A DNA stretch of 64,000 nucleotides from Paenibacillus polysaccharolyticus (GTDB taxonomy: Bacteria > Bacillota > Bacilli > Paenibacillales > Paenibacillaceae): the NCBI RefSeq assembly GCF_900102085.1, contig NZ_FMVM01000003.1, forward strand, positions 1-64,000, in the 5' to 3' direction. A model generated the notes under the pieces. That model had not been told where the DNA came from, searched no databases, and saw nothing but the letters and a program-made list of their open reading frames with translations. This document shows positions 1-6,067 of this stretch, piece after piece (position 1 is the first letter of the stretch; every line of letters begins with the position of its first letter). A program made the position numbers and the translations under genes.

Positions 1-270
1 TAATTCTTTTGCGCCAAGAAGTTTCAAAGCTTCATCGTATTTCTCCTGCAGTTCTTGATAGTTGGCTGCATCTTGCTGTATTTGTTGCGTTTCTTTTTGT
101 TTTTTAGCCACCAGTTCCCCCACCTCATCTTCATATTGACGAACCCAAGTCGTCAGCGTTTTAGGAGACATGCCGTACTTTCGTGCTACGACCTCTGTCC
201 GGAGGCCAGAAAGCACCTCTACGACATATTCCTTTTTCGCCTCAACTGGGCATCTAAATCGTCTTTTCAT
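1..270 (-). CDS. IS3-family transposase OrfA, partial
   Basis: The visible 90 residues start MKRRFRCPVEAKKEYV and contain a helix-turn-helix (RKYGMSPKTLTTWVRQYEDE, about residues 30-49), then a Gln/Glu/Lys-rich region consistent with the leucine-zipper coiled coil of OrfA. The reading frame is open to the window edge. OrfA binds the IS ends and normally makes an active OrfAB transposase by frameshifting into the downstream orfB, which is not visible here. The start ATG at 268-270 is preceded by GAGGAGAG at good spacing. The product does not act in host physiology; its interest is that it abuts a truncated host gene. Confidence 0.85.
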   Translation of the reverse strand, partial: MKRRFRCPVEAKKEYVVEVLSGLRTEVVARKYGMSPKTLTTWVRQYEDEVGELVAKKQKETQQIQQDAANYQELQEKYDEALKLLGAKEL

Positions 271-300
271 GAACACTCTCCTCATTTCATTTAGTGTATC

Positions 301-321
301 TGAGGTGGCTTCGAGTGTCCA
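301..321 (-). repeat. Terminal inverted repeat of the IS
   Basis: On the minus strand the element begins TGGACACTCGAAGCCACCTC, about 50 bases upstream of the orfA start, which is the usual position of an IS3-family left terminal repeat. The partner repeat is outside the window, so this is inferred from position, the TG terminus and the sharp change in coding similarity next to it. Confidence 0.6.
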
Positions 322-327
322 ATTGGA

Positions 328-903
328 TTAGGGGGCTTTAAAGGTTTGTATCCAGTCGCCATTAAAATTATTGATATGAATTAGCCCGAATAAAATCGAA
401 GACACAAAAAACATCAACAATTTTAACAGGGTTGAATTGAATTTTCCGAATAATAAATAACGAAAGGTCAACTCCTCAGCGAATGGAGCAATAAAAGGCT
501 GAATTGAACCAATTAACATCAGACTAACCATCGCGTTAGATAAACTATATGTATCATTAACAGACAAAGGTTTATCCATAAGAGAACGAGTTAAACTTAA
601 AATTCCAAAAGCGCCGAGCACAAGTAAAGCGTTCAAAAACAATTTTAGCCATAGTTTATTTTGTTTGTAGTGTTTCCATTGGGAACTTAAGAAATCTTTA
701 TACAGCCATATCATAACTAGAAAGCCTGTAAGAAAGATACTCAAACTTAGAGTTATGCCTAATAGTTGTTTTTTCTCTAAGGAGAATTGTCCTAATACTG
801 TGCCAAGTAACATCTCTATAGGTATGATAGATACCCCTATAAAGTCCTTTTTGTTCCATCCAATCCTATTACTCACGTTTATCATTCCTTGTATAAAATT
901 CAT
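328..903 (-). pseudogene. CPBP (CAAX-like) intramembrane metalloprotease, 3' end missing next to the IS
   Basis: The 191-residue frame has several hydrophobic segments and the first two CPBP-family motifs: EELTFRY (the EExxxR glutamates and arginine, about residues 143-149) and FGLIHINN (the FxxxH histidine, about 172-179). The third conserved block, a later HxxxN-type motif needed for the metal site, is absent: the frame stops at 328, within 10 bases of the IS end. Family members usually run another 40-60 residues. The likely reading is that IS insertion removed the C-terminus, so the protease should be inactive. It could instead be a naturally short relative. No strong ribosome binding site precedes the ATG at 901-903. 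Confidence 0.7.
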
Positions 904-925
904 CGTGCCCGCTATTGTTTATTCA

Positions 926-952
926 TATAGAATATAAATTCGATATTCTATA
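926..952. promoter_or_regulatory. Perfect 10-bp inverted repeat upstream of the CPBP remnant (operator candidate)
   Basis: TATAGAATAT (926-935) and ATATTCTATA (943-952) are exact reverse complements separated by 7 bases, 23 bases upstream of the CPBP start codon on the minus strand. Position and symmetry suit a repressor operator. There is no T-tract, so a terminator is unlikely. No adjacent regulator gene is present. Confidence 0.4.
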
Positions 953-1053
953 TAATTCCACAAAATTTAAAAAATAATCTTGTTAAAGAACATGAATTGA
1001 TGCTCTTCTTCTCCAGAGAGCACTATTTCTCAGGGAAGTTAAATTTTGCTATA

Positions 1054-1071
1054 TACATGCTATAGCATGTA
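1054..1071. promoter_or_regulatory. 18-bp perfect palindrome
   Basis: TACATGCTATAGCATGTA reads identically on both strands. It lies in the gene-free AT-rich stretch about 150 bases upstream of the CPBP remnant. A dimeric DNA-binding protein site is the simplest interpretation. The cognate protein is unknown. Confidence 0.35.
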
Positions 1072-1232
1072 AAGGATATTATAATGAACATGGGATGTCA
1101 ATAACACCCCTTTGACAGACCTAATTTTAGATATCTTAAACGATTCTAAAGTACGCGTTAACTCACGAGAAGATGTTATAACTGACTAGGCTACGGCTCT
1201 AGGACACGCACTCAACTGTCTAAAACCATACA

Positions 1233-1263
1233 CAAAAAAGCCGCTAAACAAGCGGCCTTCTTG
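1233..1263 (-). terminator. Rho-independent terminator of the corC-like gene
   Basis: On the minus strand GCCGCT, TTGTT loop and AGCGGC are followed by TTTTTTG. It lies 70 bases after the stop codon of the gene ending at 1333. Confidence 0.85.
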
Positions 1264-1332
1264 TGTAGAACCCAAATTATAGACTTCGAAACCTTGTGTA
1301 TCTTAAAGGATAAATATAATACATTTGAGAAG

Positions 1333-2649
1333 CTATGCCCCTGCATCTTCAACGAGCATTTCAAGCTTCATCACATGTACACGCGAGATTCGTTTGTGTT
1401 CCGTCTCCTCAATAATAAACAGATATCCATCATATTCAACGGATTGGCCAATTTCAGGAGGAATCGCATCCACTCTGGAATATAACCAGCCGCCAATCGT
1501 ATCGTAATCCGTTCGATCCATCTCGATACCGAATCGTTCACTAACTTCTTCAATCAGCATTAATCCGTCAATCGAGTATTCCATCTCATTCACTTGTTCA
1601 ATGGTCGGACGCTCCTGATCGAATTCATCCTGAATCTCACCAACAATCTCTTCCATGATATCTTCAAGCGTGACCATGCCGGAGGTTCCCCCGTATTCAT
1701 CGATCAGAACAGCAATTTGTGTTTTACTACGCTGCATACGCTTGAGCAGATCACTAATTAACGTCGTATCAGGCACAGCCAGAATCGGACGAATCACGGA
1801 TATGGTGTCTGTTAACTGTGAACGCATCAGATCCTTAATGTGAATAAAGCCGATAATATGGTCCTTGTCTCCGTTATATACCGGATACCGGGTACGCATG
1901 CTTTCGCTCGCAATCTCCATATTTTCCAGCATGGACTGATTGGCGTTGAGACAGATCATTTCCGTCCGCGGAATCATGATTTCACGGGCGGTTGTATCCG
2001 TAAAATCAAATATATTATCAACAAGTGCTAATTCAGTGTTATCAATTAAACCGCTCTTATTGCTTTCTTTCATGAGAATACGTATTTCATCTTCACTATG
2101 CGCTTCATCCAGTTCTGAAGCAGGTGCCATCCGAAACAGTCTGAGCAAGGCATTAGCCATGCCGTTCAGTACCCAGATAAACGGATACATCAATTTGTAA
2201 AAGAACGTCAGCAGTGCCGCAGACCACAGTGTAATGGCTTCTGACTTGCGGATTGCCATCGTTTTGGGAGCCAGTTCACCCAGGACAATATGCAAAATCG
2301 TAATAATGACGAACGCAATGACAATCGAGATGCCATGCACATATACCGGACCCAGTCCAAATGCCGTAAATACAGGTTCCAGCAGTCGTGCAATGACGGG
2401 CTCTCCCAGCCATCCAAGTCCTAGTGAAGCTAACGTAATGCCTAGCTGACAAGCTGACAAATACGCGTCCATATTACGAATAATGTTTGACGCATATTTC
2501 GCATTTCGATTACCCGCTTCTACTAAAGCCTCAATTCGGCTACTTCGCACCTTGACCATTGCAAATTCTGCCGAGACAAAGAAACCATTCATTAATACCA
2601 GTAAACCAATTAAAAACAAGCTCATAATACTCGGTAAGGGGTCACTCAA
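1333..2649 (-). CDS. CorC/HlyC-type transporter (CNNM-CBS-CorC family), divalent cation efflux
   Basis: The protein has 438 residues in the standard order: a CNNM/DUF21 membrane domain (about 5-195, four hydrophobic segments, GELAPK at 124-129), a CBS pair (about 215-335, with REIMIPRTEM and DEYGGTSG) and a C-terminal CorC_HlyC domain (about 350-430, with DYDTIGGW). Bacterial relatives such as MpfA export or resist Mg2+/Co2+; the exact ion is not decidable from sequence. The start is a TTG at 2647-2649 after AGGAAG at 6-base spacing. Two very strong Shine-Dalgarno sequences lie upstream and drive tiny leader frames ending 9 bases before this start (separate entry). It is probably monocistronic, with its own terminator. 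Confidence 0.9.
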   Translation of the reverse strand: MSDPLPSIMSLFLIGLLVLMNGFFVSAEFAMVKVRSSRIEALVEAGNRNAKYASNIIRNMDAYLSACQLGITLASLGLGWLGEPVIARLLEPVFTAFGLGPVYVHGISIVIAFVIITILHIVLGELAPKTMAIRKSEAITLWSAALLTFFYKLMYPFIWVLNGMANALLRLFRMAPASELDEAHSEDEIRILMKESNKSGLIDNTELALVDNIFDFTDTTAREIMIPRTEMICLNANQSMLENMEIASESMRTRYPVYNGDKDHIIGFIHIKDLMRSQLTDTISVIRPILAVPDTTLISDLLKRMQRSKTQIAVLIDEYGGTSGMVTLEDIMEEIVGEIQDEFDQERPTIEQVNEMEYSIDGLMLIEEVSERFGIEMDRTDYDTIGGWLYSRVDAIPPEIGQSVEYDGYLFIIEETEHKRISRVHVMKLEMLVEDAGA

Positions 2650-2658
2650 ATGTTCTTC

Positions 2659-2754
2659 CTATTCGCCGTTATCGTTCGGCAAATAGGTCCACCTCCTTCG
2701 AAAATGTAGGATATTAGCCATTCTGCCGTTCATATGCAATTTCAACTTCCCAAT
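2659..2754 (-). promoter_or_regulatory. Translated leader of the corC-like gene: two strong SDs and nested uORFs
   Basis: Two canonical SDs, AGGAGGT (2761-2767) and AAGGAGGTGG (2690-2699), sit upstream of the weaker SD used by the transporter. The second is 8 bases from TTG at 2680-2682, which opens a 7-residue frame (LPNDNGE, stop TAG 2659-2661). The first is followed at 6 bases by ATT (2752-2754) in the same frame, which would give 31 residues ending at the same TAG. The transporter TTG follows the TAG by 9 bases, also in frame. The arrangement suggests translational coupling or leader-peptide control. The uORF start choices are inference. Confidence 0.45.
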
Positions 2755-2934
2755 GCTTCCACCTCCTGCTGTTTGCGCCATAATAACATGGATATACTTC
2801 TTTTATTATATAATTCTACACTACACAGTCAATCCGTGTCCTATGACACCTAAAAGGCCAAATCGACAAAATTCGTTTACAAAAGTAGTGATTTCGCTGT
2901 TTTATTCACATTTTATGAATTCAGGAAGTCATCT

Positions 2935-3057
2935 TTATTTTTCGCGAAACATCTCCTTGGCTACGTTAAGAAAAGCCTGTACCCCTGGATAAACATATTC
3001 CGTTGCCGGGAAAGCAAGCGTGTTAGAAAGAAGAAAGCCGCCCCAAGTAGAATTATT
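2935..3057 (-). pseudogene. Possible 3' remnant of a LysR-type regulator gene
   Basis: An open frame of 40 codons without a usable start ends at TAA 2935-2937. Its C-terminal end (PATEYVYPGVQAFLNVAKEM) resembles the last helix of LysR-family effector-binding domains. It is bounded upstream by a TAG at 3058-3060. No N-terminal helix-turn-helix is present nearby. The resemblance is short and from memory of the family, so this is tentative. The terminator hairpin of the sigma-factor gene lies inside it. Confidence 0.3.
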
Positions 3058-3076
3058 CTACACTCGGGACAGCTTT
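3031..3076 (-). terminator. Terminator downstream of the ECF sigma-DUF1835 gene
   Basis: On the minus strand a long imperfect hairpin (AAGCTGTCCCGAGTGTAGAA pairing with TTCTACTTGGGGCGGCTT across a TAA loop) is followed by a T-rich run. It starts 40 bases after the stop codon at 3116. Confidence 0.6.
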
Positions 3077-3115
3077 ATCATGCTTCCTTGTTTTTAATTG
3101 AGACTCGAACGATTC

Positions 3116-4684
3116 TTACTTCTCGCATAGCATCTTTTCAGCCGGGTTCCAGCGCCAAGTCAAATGATGGCTCTCAACATGTAGGCCACCGACCCAATAT
3201 TCATCCTCTCTGAAGGTAGTCCAGTCGACTTCACCATTCATTACCCGAACCCCGAGTTCCGTCAGAGACAATACAGCATCACGAAATGCTTGATCATACT
3301 GGTTATACTTCGGAAAACTTGCCGCTCCTGTCATGCGGATAAGTGCAGCCGGCCCTTCCGACATCCGCTTCAGATGTGCCCAGTATTCCAGATCACCCAT
3401 GCCGAGCACATGCAACTTATCTCCTACCTTACGAAACAGGTCGTACGGACGATGAATACCTGCTCTGATGGTTTCCAATGTGGTCTGTTCAATACTACCC
3501 AAGCCATTGGTTACGGAAGGCAACCTGGACAGATGCGCCTCGAATGCTGCTTTTGCAAATGGGAGTTCATTCATTCCGGATTTTAAGTATTCTTGATGCA
3601 ACCAAATGTCAGATGAACTGTACGCTTCCCAGAACTGTTTTCCAGCCTGAAGTTCCTGTTTTTCAATGACATGCCAGTTGCCTGACAAACTTCCGATTTG
3701 CTTGGGAGTAAGCTGTCCCAGTCCTCTGAAATGCTCTACCTCGGGGTACGAATCGATGCAAAGGAGATTCAGACGTATGTTCTGTAGATCTTGTCCGCTA
3801 AAATAATGTAACAAATAGGATAACATCGTTTGATCATAAAGGTCATACTCGAACCATAACACAATCTCTTTATACTGCTGTAACGAACGAAGCTTCTCAT
3901 CTAATGACTCAATCTGCAAATACACCTTCTGCGGTATGCCCAGTTCCTCTTCCAGTACAACAGCACGATGCTGACGTGCGCTACTATCCGCCATAGCTGT
4001 AGTTACAGGACCATACGTGTACAATTCCTTCCAAACGAGAATGTCTCCTTGTATACCGCTTTCCCGTAAGCGATTGGCCGCATGATCCCCATTCATAATA
4101 TGCAACATGCCTTTTCCTCCTTCATGAAGTTCATTGAACACGGATGCCAGATTTCGTATAGGCAGTGAACGCTTGAGTTTTGTTCGGGCATCAAACAGCC
4201 TTTTCTTTAATGCAGATACATTCACATCAAGAAAGTCCGATATTTCTTTGAGCGTGTAGCCTTGAAAATAAAACAGCTCAACCACAACTTGCATCGATGA
4301 TGGCAACTGGGCAATTGAACGACGTAGCGTTTCCTGCAACTCCTTCTGGATCGCTTGAGCTTCTGGATTACGGGTCTGATCTTCTTCAAGGAATACAGTC
4401 TCTACTTCTTGCATAGGAACCACCGAATGCCGCTTGCGTCTGAGCCAGCGATAACATTGCCTTTCAACAATGATTTTGAACCATCCCGGAAAAGCTTCCG
4501 GCTTCTCCAATTTGAACAGATTGGCAAACGCTTCGGTAAACGCCTCCTGAACAACATCCTCCGCGCCATATGCATCCTGTAACTGCTGATAGGCCACGGC
4601 AAGTGCCATTCCTCGAAAATGCGTCACCAGTTGTTCATAAGCTTCCGTTTCTCCCTGTATTGCTCCTTCAATCCATGATTTCAA
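3116..4684 (-). CDS. ECF-type sigma factor fused to a DUF1835 domain
   Basis: The 522-residue protein begins with an ECF sigma factor: region 2 at about 8-85 (AEDVVQEAFTEAFANL, then WLRRKR) and region 4 at about 112-172 (LPSSMQVVVELFYFQGYTLK, then a helix-turn-helix ending ALKKRLFDARTKL). From about 193 a second module starts, MLHIMNGDHAANRL, typical of DUF1835, followed by a helical DUF3658-like tail to 522. A free-standing ECF factor is about 180 residues, so two thirds of this protein is the extension. The fusion suggests the DUF1835 part controls or senses for the sigma factor in place of a separate anti-sigma, which is inference. The start is TTG after AAGGGAG at 9 bases. No anti-sigma gene is adjacent. 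Target promoters are unknown. Confidence 0.8.
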   Translation of the reverse strand: MKSWIEGAIQGETEAYEQLVTHFRGMALAVAYQQLQDAYGAEDVVQEAFTEAFANLFKLEKPEAFPGWFKIIVERQCYRWLRRKRHSVVPMQEVETVFLEEDQTRNPEAQAIQKELQETLRRSIAQLPSSMQVVVELFYFQGYTLKEISDFLDVNVSALKKRLFDARTKLKRSLPIRNLASVFNELHEGGKGMLHIMNGDHAANRLRESGIQGDILVWKELYTYGPVTTAMADSSARQHRAVVLEEELGIPQKVYLQIESLDEKLRSLQQYKEIVLWFEYDLYDQTMLSYLLHYFSGQDLQNIRLNLLCIDSYPEVEHFRGLGQLTPKQIGSLSGNWHVIEKQELQAGKQFWEAYSSSDIWLHQEYLKSGMNELPFAKAAFEAHLSRLPSVTNGLGSIEQTTLETIRAGIHRPYDLFRKVGDKLHVLGMGDLEYWAHLKRMSEGPAALIRMTGAASFPKYNQYDQAFRDAVLSLTELGVRVMNGEVDWTTFREDEYWVGGLHVESHHLTWRWNPAEKMLCEK

Positions 4685-4810
4685 TACCGCGGACTCCCTT
4701 CATCTGTCGTTCATTACTGTCTGAACTTGTATATCTATTGCTTCACTTTTGTATTCTCATATGTAAGTGCCTTGAACTCTTGATTAGGTTACTTTATTTT
4801 CGACTACAAA

Positions 4811-4856
4811 TGCAAAAGCCGTCCTGTTTGCAGATGTGAACTGCATTCAGGACAGC
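4811..4856 (-). terminator. Terminator of the cwlJ-gerQ operon
   Basis: On the minus strand GCTGTCCTGAATGCAG pairs with CTGCAAACAGGACGGC and is followed by TTTTGC. It lies 35 bases after the gerQ stop codon. Confidence 0.6.
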
Positions 4857-4890
4857 ATGGATAGACTTATGTGTTGGTATTAACGGAGAA

Positions 4891-5430
4891 TTAACGTCTG
4901 CTTGGCGCTTGTGGATAGTTGCCAACAACGCCCGGATATTGATACAGCAATGGCTCATCAAACGTTGCATAGTCGAAGTTAACCATCAGCAACATGATTC
5001 TTCTGCCTGTTTTAGGATCACTGATAATGATGTGGTCACGTCCAGCTGCTTCGATAATCCCTTGGAAAATACGAGCATTCCACTCTTTGTTTCCTTCGTA
5101 TGTCATGTAGAATGTGCCGAATTTACCCAGGTTCAAACGCAAAATATTTTCAATGTATGATTGCTCAAACTGTGGAGCTGTAGTGGAAACGACCGTTCCT
5201 GACGGTGTCATTGGGCTTCCGCTGGATACGAGTGGCGGTACGCTGGTGGAGCTAGGAGATACCATACCAGGTGTTGGTGCCATCGACGGCATGCCATTAC
5301 CGACTTTGTAAGCCGTTCCCTGAACTTGAGAATTCGCTTGTGTCCCTAATACTGAATTGGCTTGTGCGCCCAATACGGAGTTGGCTTGTTGCCCCATAGT
5401 TTGAGTTGGTTGATAAGGTGTGTTAATCAC
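4891..5430 (-). CDS. gerQ: Spore coat/germination protein GerQ
   Basis: The C-terminal half of this 179-residue protein (YIENILRLNLGKFGTFYM at about 92-109, then IIEAAGRDHIIISDPKTG and YATFDEP) matches the conserved GerQ core. GerQ is a coat/cortex-associated protein needed to localise the cortex lytic enzyme CwlJ, and in B. subtilis it is cross-linked by transglutaminase through N-terminal lysines. Here the N-terminal half is Gln/Ser/Pro-rich with a QANSVLG repeat (about 15-34), and the only lysine before the core is K42. The start is GTG at 5428-5430 after AGGGAGG at 7 bases. It is downstream of cwlJ with a 36-base gap, the same order as in B. subtilis. Confidence 0.9.
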   Translation of the reverse strand: MINTPYQPTQTMGQQANSVLGAQANSVLGTQANSQVQGTAYKVGNGMPSMAPTPGMVSPSSTSVPPLVSSGSPMTPSGTVVSTTAPQFEQSYIENILRLNLGKFGTFYMTYEGNKEWNARIFQGIIEAAGRDHIIISDPKTGRRIMLLMVNFDYATFDEPLLYQYPGVVGNYPQAPSRR

Positions 5431-5466
5431 AATAATTCCTCCCTGAATATGAAAATTGGTAATGGA

Positions 5467-5889
5467 TTAATAGACGTCCGGACAGTCTTCCCCGGTTGGA
5501 CTAAAGAAACAATGCGCCTTGAAACGTCCCGTGTTGGGCTGGTTATACCACGTCGCCGGACAATCTCCAACTGGTCTGAAAAACCATAACGAGTTGCTCG
5601 CCGGCCAGAAACGCTCTCCGTTAATGACCCGTTGTGCCAACCGAATCTCGGATTGTCTCGCCCGCTGATAGAAGTATCCCTTCTGCGTCGACTCAAAGCC
5701 TCCCGGATTCTGAAAGACCATGCGGTTCATATCACGAATGTTGCCAAAATCCAGGCAGTCCGCCAGCACACGATTCACGCCAACATTGCCTACCAGCAAC
5801 ATGCCTTGATCCCCATCACCCTCGGCTTCTGCACGCATTAGTCTAGCCAAGAGCTTGACGTCTTCCGAGTTGGTCTTAATTACTGCCAT
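5467..5889 (-). CDS. cwlJ: Spore cortex-lytic enzyme CwlJ
   Basis: The 140-residue protein is a SleB/CwlJ-type hydrolase_2 domain with no signal peptide. Visible family features are the N-terminal RLMRAEAEGDGDQGMLLVG block with the catalytic glutamate (around residue 21-23), NVGVNRV, and Trp/Phe-rich C-terminal segments. CwlJ degrades muramic-delta-lactam-containing cortex during germination, in particular with Ca-dipicolinate, and depends on GerQ for its placement. The chosen start is ATG 5887-5889 (MAVIK), 8 bases after GGGAGGG. An upstream in-frame ATG would add 31 residues unlike the family and lacks a ribosome binding site. It forms an operon with gerQ. Confidence 0.9.
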   Translation of the reverse strand: MAVIKTNSEDVKLLARLMRAEAEGDGDQGMLLVGNVGVNRVLADCLDFGNIRDMNRMVFQNPGGFESTQKGYFYQRARQSEIRLAQRVINGERFWPASNSLWFFRPVGDCPATWYNQPNTGRFKAHCFFSPTGEDCPDVY

Positions 5890-5980
5890 CGCCTGTTCCC
5901 TCCCTTGTAGCAGCTGTTCATCACCGTACATCGTATTGTGCAGGAGCCTATTCGGTGACACTATTCCAGATTTTTTCCAC

Positions 5981-6024
5981 AAAAAAAGCCCGGAACCTCA
6001 CGCGAGGTGAAGTCCCAAAGCCTT
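5981..6024 (-). terminator. Terminator of the two-domain secreted protein gene
   Basis: On the minus strand GGCTTTGGGACTTCACCTC and GAGGTTCCGGGCTTTTTTT form a stem closed by a CGCGT loop. It lies 44 bases after the stop codon at 6068. Confidence 0.8.
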
Positions 6025-6067
6025 TTCCAACTAACACAAATTAATTTTGCTATGCTCTTGAATCCCG

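Larger units (their letters stand above)
1..321 (-). mobile_element. End of an IS3-family insertion sequence (runs off the left edge)
   Basis: The first 321 bases carry an OrfA-type transposase on the minus strand, preceded by a terminal sequence that reads TGGACACTCGAAGCCACC on the minus strand and begins with TG, as IS3-family ends do. Only the orfA-proximal end is in the window; orfB and the other end lie to the left. The exact outer boundary could be up to about 25 bases further right, because the adjoining gene already loses family similarity near 345. No target duplication can be checked without the other end. Confidence 0.8.
904..1232. other. AT-rich intergenic stretch between the CPBP remnant and the corC terminator
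   Basis: No convincing gene was found in any frame. The stretch holds two perfect palindromic elements (listed separately) and low-complexity AT-rich sequence. Base composition is lower in GC than the genes to the right, consistent with accessory DNA. Confidence 0.5.

Noticed and set aside
1261..1507. Plus-strand open frames opposite the corC-like gene
   Set aside because: They lie antisense to a clear family gene and have no SD or family similarity; coding shadows.
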